Assembly: GCF_033406955.1 (NCBI RefSeq)
Contig: NZ_CP137734.1
Location: 3,348,001 to 3,412,000, forward strand
Reading direction: 5' to 3'
DNA: 64,000 nucleotides
Source: Streptomyces violaceoruber
GTDB lineage: Bacteria; Actinomycetota; Actinomycetes; Streptomycetales; Streptomycetaceae
The notes under the pieces are model-generated. The model saw nothing but the letters and a program-made list of their open reading frames with translations, did no database searches and was not told the origin of the DNA. Numbering within the stretch: the stretch's first letter is position 1; every line of letters begins with the position of its first letter. Below are positions 26,706 through 35,761 of this stretch, piece after piece. A program made the translations under genes and the position numbers.

Positions 26706-27622
26706 AGGTAGTCCTCCAGGCGGGCCACCGCGTATCCGTCGGCGGTGATCCGGTCCAGGAAGCGGCGGACCATGTCGGTCATGGTGCCGTCCCAGTCGTC
26801 CTCGCCCCGGAAGTGGGTGAGGACGATGTCGCCGGGGTGCAGGTCCTGGTCCCACTCGCGGTACTCCCAGTGGTCGACGTACACCTCCTCGCTCCAGATC
26901 GGGGCGTACCTGATCCCGCAGGACTTGGCGGCGCGCAGGGTGTCGCGGTTGTAGTTGCCGTACGGCGGGCGGAAGAGGACGGGGCGCTTGCCGTAGTGCT
27001 TCTCCATCACGTCCTGCATGCCGCAGATCTCCCGCTTCTGGTCCTCGTAGGAGAGGCCGGGGAGGTAGGGGTGGCTGAGGGTGTGGTTGTTGAGGGTGAT
27101 GCCGCGGGCCTGCATCTTCTTGAAGTAGCCGTAGTCGTCCTTGATCTCCTCGTCGGTGAGGAAGACGGTGTACGGGATCTTCAGTTCGCTCATCATCCTC
27201 AGGAACGCCGGGTCCTTCTCGGCGCCGTCGTCGATGGTGAGGAAGACGACCTTCTCCTTGGTGGGGACCGTGGTGAAGACCGGCGGGAGGCCGTCCTCCT
27301 CCTGGCCGTCCACCTCGAAGCCCTCGCGGGCCTCGATCTCCGGCTTCTTCGCGGGGGGCGCGGGGGCCGTCAGCGGGACCTTGTCGAGTTTCCAGCGCTT
27401 GGCCGCGGCGGCCAGGGCCGCCCGGGCCTCGCGAGCCTTCGCCGCGCCGTCGACCGCGCGGGCCGGGGGTGCCTGCTGACCGGGGGCGCCCCGCACGCTT
27501 TGGTCCTCTGCCTGCGCACAGCCGGCGGCGAGGGCGGCGACGGCGAGGACGGTGGTGGCACGAGAGGCCCGGGACACGCGACGCGATGCCCGACTCTTGT
27601 CATTTTGTACGACTGCTCGCAT
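26702..27622 (-). CDS. Polysaccharide deacetylase lipoprotein (first of pair)
   Basis: NodB-type deacetylase, 306 aa. Signal peptide with lipobox ALAAGC near residue 35, then a linker rich in Ala and Lys, then the catalytic domain: VVFLTIDDGAEKDPAF, NNHTLSHPYL, FRPPYGNYNRDTLRAA and LHPGDIVLTHF. The metal-binding Asp-His-His set is intact. Probable peptidoglycan or glycan N-deacetylase at the cell surface. ATG at 27622 has GAGGAT upstream. It begins a two-gene operon with the paralogue that overlaps its stop, and it diverges from the methyltransferase gene at 27713. Confidence 0.92.
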   Translation of the reverse strand: MRAVVQNDKSRASRRVSRASRATTVLAVAALAAGCAQAEDQSVRGAPGQQAPPARAVDGAAKAREARAALAAAAKRWKLDKVPLTAPAPPAKKPEIEAREGFEVDGQEEDGLPPVFTTVPTKEKVVFLTIDDGAEKDPAFLRMMSELKIPYTVFLTDEEIKDDYGYFKKMQARGITLNNHTLSHPYLPGLSYEDQKREICGMQDVMEKHYGKRPVLFRPPYGNYNRDTLRAAKSCGIRYAPIWSEEVYVDHWEYREWDQDLHPGDIVLTHFRGEDDWDGTMTDMVRRFLDRITADGYAVARLEDYL

Positions 27623-27712
27623 GGTGCCGGATCCTCGCAGTCCCCCGCGGCCGAACCCGACCCGACACCGCGCCGGAGGCACACCATCCACCGACTGGCC
27701 CACAATGACCCG

Positions 27713-28885
27713 GTGAACGACCTCGACTTCCTCCTCACCCCCGAAGGCCGCGCGCTCCTCGACGAGGTGCGCGACACCGACCCCGTGCGGGAGTTGGCGG
27801 TCGCGACCCGGCTGCGGCGCACGCATCCCGCCGAGCTGGTGTCGGCGGCGCTCGGGCAGGCGCGGCTGCGGCAGCGCGCGGTGGCGAAGTTCGGGGCCGA
27901 GGACGCCGGGCGGATGTTCTTCACGCCCAACGGGGTCGAGCAGTCGACGCGGGCGAGCGTGGCGGCGTACCGGGCGGGGCGGTTCGCGGCGCTGGGCGTG
28001 GCCTCGGTCGCCGACCTGTGCTGCGGGATCGGGGGCGACGCGATCGCGCTGGCCCGCGCCGGGATCCGGGTGCTCGCCGTCGACCGGGACCCGGTCACGG
28101 CCGCGGCGGCCCGGGCGAACGCCGACGCGCTGGGTCTCGCCGGCCTGATCGAGGTGCGCGAGGCGGATGTCACGGAGGTGGACACGGAGGCGTACGACGC
28201 GGTGTTCGTCGATCCCGCGCGCAGGGGCGGGCGGGGCCGGATCTTCGATCCCGAGGCGTACTCGCCGCCGCTGTCCTGGGCCGTGCGGGCGGCCCGTACG
28301 GCATCCCGGACCGCAGCGCTGAAGGTCGCGCCCGGCATCCCGCACGAGGCGGTGCCCGAGGACGCCGAGGCGGAGTGGATCTCCGACGGGGGGGACGTGA
28401 AGGAGGCCGTGCTGTGGTTCGGGGCCGGCGCGGCGCCGGGGGCGGTGCGGGCCACGCTGCTGCCCGGACCCCGCACCCTGCCCGGCACCGGCCTGCCCGA
28501 CCCCGAGGTGCGCACGCCCGGCCGGTACCTGTACGAACCGGACGGCGCCGTCATCCGGGCCCACCTGGTCGCCGAGGTCGCCGCGCAGGTCGGCGGCGGG
28601 CTGCTCGACGCGACCATCGCGTACGTCACCGCCGACGAACTGCTGCCGACGCCGTACGCCACGGCGTACGAGATCACCGACCGGATGCCCTTCAACGTCA
28701 AGAAGCTGAAGGCGCTGCTGCGGGAGCGCGGGGTCGGCACGCTGACGGTGAAGAAGCGGGGCTCGGCGGTGGAGCCGGAGGAGCTGCGCAGGAAGGTCAA
28801 ACCGCAGGGGCCGAACTCCGCGACGGTGTTCCTGACCCGGGTGGCGGGGGCACCGACGATGCTGGTCGGGCACCCGGCGCGTTAA
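27713..28885 (+). CDS. Class I SAM methyltransferase with THUMP-like C-terminus
   Basis: 390 aa. The central Rossmann domain binds S-adenosylmethionine: VADLCCGIGGDAIALARAG (about 100-118), AVDRDPVTAAAARANAD, and VFVDPARRGGRGRIFDPEAY. The C-terminal quarter (TIAYVTADELLPTPYATAYE, then MPFNVKKLKALLRERGVG) matches the THUMP-like domain found in probable RNA methyltransferases. A tRNA or rRNA target is likely, but position and base are unknown. GTG at 27713 sits 6 bases after CACAAT, a possible leaderless start. Its stop overlaps the stop of the convergent sigma factor gene by 3 bases. Confidence 0.85.
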   Translation: MNDLDFLLTPEGRALLDEVRDTDPVRELAVATRLRRTHPAELVSAALGQARLRQRAVAKFGAEDAGRMFFTPNGVEQSTRASVAAYRAGRFAALGVASVADLCCGIGGDAIALARAGIRVLAVDRDPVTAAAARANADALGLAGLIEVREADVTEVDTEAYDAVFVDPARRGGRGRIFDPEAYSPPLSWAVRAARTASRTAALKVAPGIPHEAVPEDAEAEWISDGGDVKEAVLWFGAGAAPGAVRATLLPGPRTLPGTGLPDPEVRTPGRYLYEPDGAVIRAHLVAEVAAQVGGGLLDATIAYVTADELLPTPYATAYEITDRMPFNVKKLKALLRERGVGTLTVKKRGSAVEPEELRRKVKPQGPNSATVFLTRVAGAPTMLVGHPAR

Positions 28886-30141
28886 CCACCGGTCGCCTCT
28901 TGCGCCCGGCGCCGCAGGAGGGCGCGTTCGCGGGCGTTGCGGGTCAGGGAGGCGGCCCGTTCGAACTCCTCGCGGGCCTCCGCCGTGCGGTCCAGGCGGA
29001 GCAGGAGGTCGCCCCGGACGCTGGGGAGCAGGTGGTAGTCGCGCAGGGCCGGTTCGGCGGCGAGGGCGTCCACGAGGGCCAGGGCGGGGGCCGGGCCCTC
29101 GGCCATCGAGACGGCGACGGCGCGGTTGAGTTCGACGACCGGGGACGGAGCGCGGGCCGCGAGCAGGCCGTAGAGCGTGGCGATGCGCGGCCAGTCGGTC
29201 TCCTCGTAGGTGCGGGCCGTGGCGTGGCAGGCGGCGATCGCGGCCTGGAGGGCGTACGGGCCCGGCCCCTTGGCGCCGGTGGTGGCGTGGGCGTGGCCGA
29301 GGGCGGTGACGCCGCGGGTGATGAGCAGGCGGTTCCAGCGGTGGCGGTTCTGGTCCCGCAGCAGCACCGGCTCGCCGTCGGGGGCGGTGCGGGCGGCGGT
29401 GCGGGAGGACTGGAACTCCAGCAGCGCGGTCAGGCCGTGGACCTCGGGTTCCTTCGGCATCAGGGCGGACAGGACGCGGGCCAGGCGCAGGGCGTCCTCG
29501 CACAGGGCGGGGCGGAGCCAGTCGTCGCCGGCGGTGGCCGCGTAGCCCTCGTTGAAGATCAGGTAGATGACCTCCAGGACCGAGTCGAGGCGGGCCGCCC
29601 GGTCCGGTCCGTACGGCACCTCGAAGGCGACGTTCTTCCTGGCCAGGGTGCGTTTGGCGCGGACGATGCGCTGCGCGACCGTCGGTTCGGGGACGAGGCG
29701 GGCGCGGGCGATCTCCGGCGTGGTCAGGCCGCCGAGCAGGCGCAGGGTGAGGGCGATCCGGGCCTCGGCCGAGAGCACCGGGTGGCAGGCGGTGAAGACC
29801 AGCCGCAGCAGGTCGTCGTCGATGTCCTCGGGGTCGGCGGGCTCCTCGGGCGGGGGCGCCGAGACGGGCAGGTCCCGGCCGATCTCGGCGAGCTTGCGGG
29901 CGTAGGTCTCCCGGCGCCGGATCAGGTCGACGGCGCGACGGCGGGCGGTGGTCATGAGCCAGGCGCCGGGGTTGTCGGGCACGCCGTCCCTCGGCCACTG
30001 CTCCAGGGCGGCGACCAGGGCGTCCTGGGTGAGTTCCTCGGCGATGCCGACGTCCCGGACGAGCCGGGCGACCCCGGCGATCACGCGGGGCGACTCGAGC
30101 CGGAAGACGGTTTCGAAGGCCGCGGCGGGCTGTGCTTCCAC
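28882..30141 (-). CDS. ECF42-group RNA polymerase sigma factor with C-terminal extension
   Basis: 419 aa. N-terminal sigma regions 2 and 4 (AEELTQDALVAALEQWPRDG; LTLRLLGGLTTPEIARARLV) are followed by about 220 extra residues with a DUF6596-like part (ICHLIFNEGY-type sequence, here EVIYLIFNEGYAATAGDDWL) and TPR-like helices at the end. This layout and the adjacent DGPF gene identify ECF42. In S. venezuelae the extension is reported to be needed for activity and no anti-sigma factor is used. GTG at 30141 is the only good in-frame start; GGTGGG lies close upstream. It shares the bases TTAA at its stop with the convergent methyltransferase gene. Confidence 0.9.
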   Translation of the reverse strand: MEAQPAAAFETVFRLESPRVIAGVARLVRDVGIAEELTQDALVAALEQWPRDGVPDNPGAWLMTTARRRAVDLIRRRETYARKLAEIGRDLPVSAPPPEEPADPEDIDDDLLRLVFTACHPVLSAEARIALTLRLLGGLTTPEIARARLVPEPTVAQRIVRAKRTLARKNVAFEVPYGPDRAARLDSVLEVIYLIFNEGYAATAGDDWLRPALCEDALRLARVLSALMPKEPEVHGLTALLEFQSSRTAARTAPDGEPVLLRDQNRHRWNRLLITRGVTALGHAHATTGAKGPGPYALQAAIAACHATARTYEETDWPRIATLYGLLAARAPSPVVELNRAVAVSMAEGPAPALALVDALAAEPALRDYHLLPSVRGDLLLRLDRTAEAREEFERAASLTRNARERALLRRRAQEATGG

Positions 30142-30203
30142 AGCCCACCATGCAACACCCTCGGGGCGCCGGGACAAAGCGGGAACCGGTGCCCCGCGCC
30201 GGC

Positions 30204-30560
30204 TCAGCCCTCCATCAGCTCGCGCACCTCGCAGGTCACCGTCCAGTACTCCTCGTGCACCTTCAGGAACCGCTTGGTCCACTCGACCGCCTCGGCCCGG
30301 TCCTTGGCCTGGAGGAGGGAGTAGCCGCCGATGACCTCCTTGGTCTCGGTGAAGGGCCCGTCGGTGACGGAGATCTGTCCGCCCTCGTAGTGGACGCGGG
30401 TGCCCTGGCTGGTCGGGGTCAGGCCGGCCGTGTCCAGCAGGACGCCGGCCTTGGTCATCTCCTCCATCAGCTTCTCCATCCGCTGGATCAGCTCGGGGCT
30501 GGGGCCGCCGGGCACGGCGTCGGACTCCTCGATGCGGATGAGGGACAGGTAGCGGGGCAT
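30204..30560 (-). CDS. DGPF/YCII-related protein, ECF42 partner
   Basis: 118 aa with the signature VTDGPFTETKEVIGGYSLLQ and the YCII-like dimeric alpha-beta barrel fold. DGPF genes sit beside ECF42 sigma factors in many bacteria and are their usual targets. The biochemical role is unknown; the YCII fold has a potential His/Asp active site in relatives. ATG at 30560 has GAGGAG 6 bases upstream. Transcribed toward the sigma gene, 62 bases before it. Confidence 0.92.
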   Translation of the reverse strand: MPRYLSLIRIEESDAVPGGPSPELIQRMEKLMEEMTKAGVLLDTAGLTPTSQGTRVHYEGGQISVTDGPFTETKEVIGGYSLLQAKDRAEAVEWTKRFLKVHEEYWTVTCEVRELMEG

Positions 30561-30670
30561 GGTGGCTCCTCGGGTGGTCGTGCTGCCGGGCTTCTCCCGG
30601 CCTCTCACCCTTGCGTCGAACGGGCCGGCCGCGGATCGACACGCGCCGGGAAGTTTTCCGGGGACTTCTC

Positions 30671-31708
30671 TCAGCGCAGCGATTCCCACAGCTCGGCGGC
30701 GTCCGGCTGGTCGGCCACGACCCGGTTGGGGTCCGAGGGGGCGGGCAGCACCGGCATCGTCAGGGTGCGTACGTCGTCCGCGGCGAGGTCCCCGAGGCTG
30801 CGGCCCAGGTTGGTCAGCTCGCCCAGCGAGTCCAGTCCGGTGTCGGTGGTGAGGCTGCCGGTGAGCGCGTCGGCGACCTGGTAGAGCTTGGCGGGGTCGG
30901 TGAGCAGGTCGGTGGCGGAGACCTGCTCGAGGAGCGCCTTGACGAGCTTGTGCTGGAGCTCTATCCGGGCGAGGTCGCTGCCGCCGGCCAGTCCGTACCG
31001 GGTGCGGGCCAGGCCGAGGGCCTCGGTGCCGTCGAGGTGGTGGGTGCCGGCGTCCAGGTGCAGGTGGCTCTTGTCGTCGTCGATGTCCACGTCCGTGGTG
31101 ACGGTGACCCCGCCGAGCGCGTCCACCAGGTCGGCGAAGCCGGAGAAGTCGACCTCGACGTAGTGGTCCATGCGCACGCCGGTGAGCGACTCGACGGTCT
31201 TCACGGCGCAGACCGGCCCGCCCAGTTCGTAGGCGGTGTTGAACATCGCGCCGCTCGCCGCCCTGGTCGTACCGCCGGACGGCAGCGGGCAGGAGGGCCG
31301 CTCGACGAGGGTGTCTCGCGGGATGCTGACGACGGTGGCGGCGGTGCGGCCCGCGTCGAGGTGGACGACCATGGCCGTGTCCGAGCGGGCTCCGCCGCTG
31401 TCGCCGCCGCCCAGCTCCTGGTTCTGCTCGCCGGTGCGCGAGTCGGAGCCGAGGACGAGGATGTTCAGGGCGCCGGTGGGCACCGGGGAGGCGGAGGGCG
31501 AGGCGGAGGGAACGGTGGCCGGTCGCGCGGGGCGGTCGTCTCCGAGCGCGCCGTTGATGTCGACGCTCCTGATGTTGCCGTTCAGGTGCCAGTAGGCCCA
31601 GCCCGCCGCCCCGGCGCCGAGCAGCAGGGAGCCGGCCAGGGCCACACCGGCCGCCTTCAACGCCTTTCGGCGGCCGCCCCGCCCGTCCTGTCCGCCCCGC
31701 GCCGCCAT
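30671..31708 (-). CDS. LytR-CpsA-Psr (LCP) family cell-wall glycopolymer ligase
   Basis: LCP enzymes transfer teichoic acids or other glycopolymers from a lipid carrier to peptidoglycan outside the membrane. 345 aa: basic N-terminus, one membrane span at about 15-38, Ser/Pro/Ala-rich stretch, then the LCP core with NILVLGSDSRTG, ARSDTAMVVHL, VSIPRDTLVE and LARTRYGLAGGSDLARIELQ, which include the Arg and Asp residues that bind the pyrophosphate and metal. ATG at 31708. The upstream gap (31709-31846) has an AT-rich patch that may hold its promoter. Streptomyces carry several LCP paralogues, so the specific glycopolymer is unknown. Confidence 0.92.
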   Translation of the reverse strand: MAARGGQDGRGGRRKALKAAGVALAGSLLLGAGAAGWAYWHLNGNIRSVDINGALGDDRPARPATVPSASPSASPVPTGALNILVLGSDSRTGEQNQELGGGDSGGARSDTAMVVHLDAGRTAATVVSIPRDTLVERPSCPLPSGGTTRAASGAMFNTAYELGGPVCAVKTVESLTGVRMDHYVEVDFSGFADLVDALGGVTVTTDVDIDDDKSHLHLDAGTHHLDGTEALGLARTRYGLAGGSDLARIELQHKLVKALLEQVSATDLLTDPAKLYQVADALTGSLTTDTGLDSLGELTNLGRSLGDLAADDVRTLTMPVLPAPSDPNRVVADQPDAAELWESLR

Positions 31709-31846
31709 GCGTCCGCCCCCGCCCTGCCCGTCCCGTCCGGGTCCCCACCCGGATGCCCCGCCGGAAGGAACATAAGTCCGAATTATTGAAACTGGAACAG
31801 ATGGGTCGGGCTTCTGCGGAAATTCTCAGACTGGGGGCTTATCCGC

Positions 31847-32914
31847 TCATCCCGCGACGTCCCGGCCCTCCCGGGGCGGCGCCGTGCTGCTGCGCACCTC
31901 CAGGCTGGTGGCCAGCTCCACGCGGGTCGCCGTCGAGGAGCGGTCCTCCCGCCCGAGGTCCAGGACCAGCCGCGCCGCCGCCTCGGCCATCTCCATCAGC
32001 GGCTGCCGTACGGTCGTCAGCGGCGGCCCCACCCAGCGGGCCACCGGCAGGTCGTCGAACCCGACCACGCTCAGGTCGTGCGGGATGCGCAGCCCCAGCT
32101 CACGCGCCGCCTCGTACAGGCCCAGCGCCTGGAGGTCGTTGCCGGCGAAGACGGCGGTCGGGCGGTCCGGGCGGCGCAGCAGTTCGAGACCCTGCCGGTA
32201 GCCGGCCTCGTGGTGGAAGTCGCCGGTCACGATCAGGCCGGGGTCGACCGGCAGCCCCGCCGTCTCCAGGGCGGCCCGGTAGCCGTCGACGCGGGCGCGG
32301 CTGCACATCATGCGGGTGGGTCCGCTGATGGCGCCGATGCGGGTGTGTCCGAGGTCGACCAGGTGCCGGGTGGCCGCGAGGCCGCCCTGCCAGTTGGTGG
32401 CGCCGATGGACGGCACGTCGGCGCCCGGGTCGCCGGCCGGGTCCATCACCACGAACGGGATGGAGCGGCTGGTGAGCAGGGCCCGCTGGGACTCGTCGAG
32501 GCCGGACAGGACCAGGATCACGCCGTGCGGGCGGCGCGCGGCGACCTGGTCGGCCCAGGTCCGGCCGGGTGTGAGGCGGCCCGCGCTCTCGGAGAGCACG
32601 ACACTGAGCCCGGCGTCCCTGGCCACGTTCTCCACGCCGCGGATGACCTCCATCGCCCAGGCGCTCTCCAGCTCGTGGAAGACCAGGTCGATCAGGGGCG
32701 AGCGGGTGGACTCGGCCCGCCTGCGCCGGTAGCCGTGGGTGCGCAGCAGCTCCTCGACGCGGGCGCGGGTCGACGGGGCGACGTCGGCGCGGCCGTTGAG
32801 CACCTTCGAAACAGTCGGCGCCGACACACCGGCCTCACGCGCGATCTCGGCGAGGGTCGCGGTCTGGGCGGACCGCTTTTGCGTCCGGGTTTCAGCGGGC
32901 TGCGGGGATGTCAT
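31847..32914 (-). CDS. LacI-family transcriptional repressor
   Basis: 355 aa. DNA-binding helix-turn-helix and hinge near residues 20-65 (LAEIAREAGVSAPTVSKVLN), then a periplasmic-binding-type sugar domain (IGATNWQGGLAATRHLVDLG, AVFAGNDLQALGLYEAARE, DLSVVGFDDLPVARWVGPPL). Probably a sugar-responsive repressor; no transporter or glycosidase gene is beside it, so the operon it controls lies elsewhere or it acts globally. ATG at 32914 is preceded by TACGAT 7 bases before, so its message may be leaderless. Confidence 0.92.
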   Translation of the reverse strand: MTSPQPAETRTQKRSAQTATLAEIAREAGVSAPTVSKVLNGRADVAPSTRARVEELLRTHGYRRRRAESTRSPLIDLVFHELESAWAMEVIRGVENVARDAGLSVVLSESAGRLTPGRTWADQVAARRPHGVILVLSGLDESQRALLTSRSIPFVVMDPAGDPGADVPSIGATNWQGGLAATRHLVDLGHTRIGAISGPTRMMCSRARVDGYRAALETAGLPVDPGLIVTGDFHHEAGYRQGLELLRRPDRPTAVFAGNDLQALGLYEAARELGLRIPHDLSVVGFDDLPVARWVGPPLTTVRQPLMEMAEAAARLVLDLGREDRSSTATRVELATSLEVRSSTAPPREGRDVAG

Positions 32915-32921
32915 GGCGGCG

Positions 32922-32927
32922 ATCGTA
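32922..32927 (-). promoter_or_regulatory. -10 box of leaderless LacI gene
   Basis: TACGAT on the minus strand, 7 bases before ATG at 32914, with no Shine-Dalgarno sequence. Confidence 0.45.
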
Positions 32928-32998
32928 ACCCCATGAGGCCACCTGACGAAGGGGGCGGCGAACCGACGACCTTCGGAACATTCGGCACAGACGCCGAA

Positions 32999-33271
32999 TC
33001 ATTCGCCCCGCAGGTCGTCGTCCTCGACCGACTCGAACCGCCAGCGGTGCACCGCCCGCGTCACCAGATTCCCGTCCGGTTCGGGCAGTTCCGGGAGTGC
33101 GGCGTCGTACCCGGCGTCCCACCAGGTGATGACGAGGACGCGGTCCTGCGGGGCGCGCAGGGTCTCCCGGCGCAGCGGCCGCCGGGGCAGCTCCTGCCGC
33201 CGGGCCCAGGCCAGCAGCTCCCCGCCCCGGCCGGGCACGGCCCGCGCCTCCCACATCAGCGCGACGGTCAC
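32999..33271 (-). CDS. Small protein of possible ABM-like fold, coupled to tsaD
   Basis: 90 aa. GTG at 33271 overlaps the tsaD stop (GTGA), so it is translated as the last gene of the tsaB-rimI-tsaD unit. The sequence ([20 protein letters not shown], then [18 protein letters not shown]) has the beta-alpha-beta pattern and spacing of antibiotic-biosynthesis-monooxygenase-like ferredoxin folds. No catalytic residue can be named. A role in heme or quinone handling is one possibility, but function is unknown. Confidence 0.7.
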   Translation of the reverse strand: MTVALMWEARAVPGRGGELLAWARRQELPRRPLRRETLRAPQDRVLVITWWDAGYDAALPELPEPDGNLVTRAVHRWRFESVEDDDLRGE

Positions 33272-34392
33272 GAGTAGAGGTTCTCCTTGCTGACCTCGTG
33301 CACGTGGTCGTGGCCGTGCGGGTGACCGTGCGGGTGGCCCTGTCCCGGCACGTGCGGCTCCGTCACCGGCAGGGAGGAGTCCGCGGAGAGGTCCCAGTCG
33401 GAGGCGGCCCGGTTCCGGGCGACCATCTCGGCGCCGAGGGCGGCGACCATCGCGCCGTTGTCCGTGCACAGCTTGGGGCGCGGCACCCGCAGCCGGATCC
33501 CGGCCGCCTCGCAACGCTCCTGGGCCAGTGCCCGCAGCCGCGAGTTGGCGGCCACGCCGCCGCCGATCATCAGGTGGTCGACGCCCTCGTCCTTGCAGGC
33601 CCGCACCGCCTTGCGGGTCAGCACGTCCACGACCGCCTCCTGGAAGGAGGCCGACACGTCACGCACCGGCACCTCCTCCCCCGCCGCCCGCTTCGCCTCG
33701 ATCCAGCGGGCCACGGCCGTCTTCAGGCCGGAGAAGGAGAAGTCGTACGCCGCGTCGCGCGGACCGGTCAGACCGCGCGGGAAGGCGATGGCATTCGGGT
33801 CGCCCTCGCGCGCGTACCGGTCGATGACCGGGCCGCCGGGGAAGCCCAGGTTCAGCACGCGGGCGATCTTGTCGAAGGCCTCACCGGCCGCGTCGTCGAT
33901 GGTGGCGCCGAGCGGGCGGACGTCCGAGGTGATGTCCGTGGACAGGAGCAGCGAGGAGTGCCCGCCCGAGACCAGCAGCGCCATCGTCGGCTCGGGCAGC
34001 GCGCCGTGTTCGAGCTGGTCGACGCAGATGTGCGAGGCGAGGTGGTTCACGCCGTAGAGCGGCTTGCCCAGCGCGTAGGCGTACGCCTTGGCCGCCGAGA
34101 CGCCGACCAGCAGGGCACCCGCGAGGCCGGGTCCCGCGGTGACGGCGATGCCGTCGAGGTCGCGGGCGCTCACCCCCGCCTCCTTGAGGGCGCGGTCGAT
34201 GGTCGGCACCATCGCCTCCAGGTGGGCGCGGCTGGCCACCTCCGGCACGACGCCGCCGAAGCGGGCGTGCTCGTCGACGCTGGACGCGACGGCGTCGGCC
34301 AGCAGGGTGGTGCCGCGCACGACACCGACGCCGGTCTCGTCGCAGGAGGTCTCGATCCCCAGGACGAGAGGCTCGTCGCGTGAGTCAGCCAT
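33268..34392 (-). CDS. tsaD: tRNA N6-threonylcarbamoyladenosine synthase subunit TsaD, His-rich tail
   Basis: Transfers the threonylcarbamoyl group to A37 of ANN-decoding tRNAs, with TsaB and TsaE. 374 aa. ASKHA/Kae1 fold: [15 protein letters not shown] at the start, metal-binding His117 and His121 ([11 protein letters not shown]), SGGHSSLL, and the Kae1-type [12 protein letters not shown]. The last 27 residues form an extension with seven His in [14 protein letters not shown], not part of the family core. ATG at 34392 overlaps the rimI stop by 8 bases. Central gene of a coupled tsaB-rimI-tsaD operon. Confidence 0.97.
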   Translation of the reverse strand: MADSRDEPLVLGIETSCDETGVGVVRGTTLLADAVASSVDEHARFGGVVPEVASRAHLEAMVPTIDRALKEAGVSARDLDGIAVTAGPGLAGALLVGVSAAKAYAYALGKPLYGVNHLASHICVDQLEHGALPEPTMALLVSGGHSSLLLSTDITSDVRPLGATIDDAAGEAFDKIARVLNLGFPGGPVIDRYAREGDPNAIAFPRGLTGPRDAAYDFSFSGLKTAVARWIEAKRAAGEEVPVRDVSASFQEAVVDVLTRKAVRACKDEGVDHLMIGGGVAANSRLRALAQERCEAAGIRLRVPRPKLCTDNGAMVAALGAEMVARNRAASDWDLSADSSLPVTEPHVPGQGHPHGHPHGHDHVHEVSKENLYS

Positions 34393-34918
34393 GGTTCTCG
34401 GTTCCTCGTTCGGTTCCCGGTACGGAGGTGGACGGGTCGGTCAGGCGCATCACCAGGGCGTCCACGTTCCCCGGCTGGTAGTAGCCGCGTCTGAAGCCGA
34501 TGGGTTCGAAGCCGAAGCGCTCGTACAGCCGCTGGGCGCGGGTGTTGTCCACCCGGCACTCGAGCAGCACCTCGGTGCACTCGAAGTCGGTCGCCGCGCG
34601 CAGCAGCTCGGTCAGCAGCCGCGCGCCGAGACCGGTGCCCCAGTGGTCGCGGGCGACGGCGATGGTCTGCACGTCGGCCTGCTCGCCGGAGGTGACCAGG
34701 CCCGCGTAGCCGACGACGTGGCCGTCCTCCTCGGCGACCAGGTAGCGCCGGGTCGCCCCGGGCCCGCGCGCGTGCGCCAGCTCGGACCAGAACATCCCCC
34801 GCGACCAGGCGTCCTCGGGGAACAGCTCGCGCTCCATGCGGAGCACGGGGTCGATGTCCCACCAGCGCATCTCGCGCAGCGCGGCGGGTGCGGACTCGGC
34901 GGTGGCTGGCTCGGTCAC
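34385..34918 (-). CDS. rimI: Ribosomal protein S18 alanine N-acetyltransferase RimI
   Basis: GNAT acetyltransferase, 177 aa, acetyl-CoA motif [16 protein letters not shown] (about 95-110) and C-terminal [21 protein letters not shown] typical of RimI. In this cluster it is thought to acetylate the N-terminus of S18 and perhaps other proteins. GTG at 34918 overlaps the tsaB stop (GTGA) and its own stop overlaps the tsaD start, so three genes are translationally linked. The last 15 residues ([15 protein letters not shown]) are an unstructured tail. Confidence 0.93.
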   Translation of the reverse strand: MTEPATAESAPAALREMRWWDIDPVLRMERELFPEDAWSRGMFWSELAHARGPGATRRYLVAEEDGHVVGYAGLVTSGEQADVQTIAVARDHWGTGLGARLLTELLRAATDFECTEVLLECRVDNTRAQRLYERFGFEPIGFRRGYYQPGNVDALVMRLTDPSTSVPGTERGTENHG

Positions 34919-35568
34919 TTCGGGGTGACCACCTTGTAGTTCTTGGGGACCTGGGCGTCGGGCCGGCGCAGGTACAGCGGCCGGGGCGCGGGCAGCTCCT
35001 CCCCCGCCGCCAGCTTCTCGGCGGCCAGCCGGGCCAGCGCGGCGGCGGACACGTGCTCCGGCTCGTGGGCCCGGGGGAAGGTGTCCGGGTAGAGCAGCGC
35101 GCCCGCGCCGACGGCCGGGAGCCCGGCCACCTGCCCGGCGATGTCGGCGGGCCGGTCCACGGCCGGGCCGGTGAGCCGGGTGCGGGAGTCGGCGTACCGC
35201 GCCCAGTAGACCTCCTTGCGGCGGGCGTCGGTCGCCACCACGAAGGGGCCCTCCAGGTCGGCGGCGAACGCGAGACCGTCCAGTGTGCACACGCCGTGCA
35301 CGGGCACGCCGAGCGCGAGCCCGAAGGCGTCCGCGGTCATCAGGCCGACCCGCAGCCCGGTGTACGGGCCGGGGCCGATGCCGGCGACGACGGCGGTGAC
35401 GGCGTCGAGCCGCAGCCCGGCCTCCGCGAGCACCCGGTCCACGGCGGGCAGCAGCAGCTCACCGTGCCGGCGCGCGTCGACCTGGCTCGACGAGGCGATG
35501 ACGTCCGTACCGTCGTGCAGCGCGACGGTCACGGCGGGCGTGGCGGTATCCAGAGCGAGCAAGAGCAC
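34915..35568 (-). CDS. tsaB: tRNA threonylcarbamoyladenosine biosynthesis protein TsaB
   Basis: Non-catalytic ASKHA partner that dimerises with TsaD for t6A37 synthesis. 217 aa; begins LLLALDTATPAVTVALHDG and contains GIGPGPYTGLRVGLMTADAF, the TsaB signature. GTG at 35568 lies 6 bases after TAGGCT, so its message may be leaderless. First gene of the tsaB-rimI-tsaD unit; divergent from the secreted protein gene at 35762. Confidence 0.95.
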   Translation of the reverse strand: MLLLALDTATPAVTVALHDGTDVIASSSQVDARRHGELLLPAVDRVLAEAGLRLDAVTAVVAGIGPGPYTGLRVGLMTADAFGLALGVPVHGVCTLDGLAFAADLEGPFVVATDARRKEVYWARYADSRTRLTGPAVDRPADIAGQVAGLPAVGAGALLYPDTFPRAHEPEHVSAAALARLAAEKLAAGEELPAPRPLYLRRPDAQVPKNYKVVTPK

Positions 35569-35574
35569 GCAAAC

Positions 35575-35580
35575 AGCCTA
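35575..35580 (-). promoter_or_regulatory. -10 box of leaderless tsaB
   Basis: TAGGCT on the minus strand, 6 bases before GTG at 35568, with no ribosome binding site. Confidence 0.45.
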
Positions 35581-35609
35581 CGGCGCCGCGGGGCCCGCGT
35601 CGGACGCCC

Positions 35610-35618
35610 TGTGGACAA
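35610..35618. promoter_or_regulatory. DnaA-box sequence
   Basis: TGTGGACAA, exact complement of TTGTCCACA, in the tsaB/35762 divergent gap. Single box; it may let DnaA influence either gene or titrate DnaA. Confidence 0.4.
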
Positions 35619-35761
35619 CCCGGGGACACCCGCCGGGCCCGGCACGGCCGCCCCGTGTCGCACAACGCGTTCACCCGCTCACGTACTGCTACCGTCGCCC
35701 GGGGCGCGGCGCGCAGGACGCACCCGCAGGACGCACGCGTACGACGACGAGGTGGTCGCCA

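Noticed and set aside
26702..30151. 1149-codon minus-strand open frame
   Set aside because: Only the last 306 codons encode the deacetylase; the rest is a shadow of the methyltransferase and sigma factor genes.
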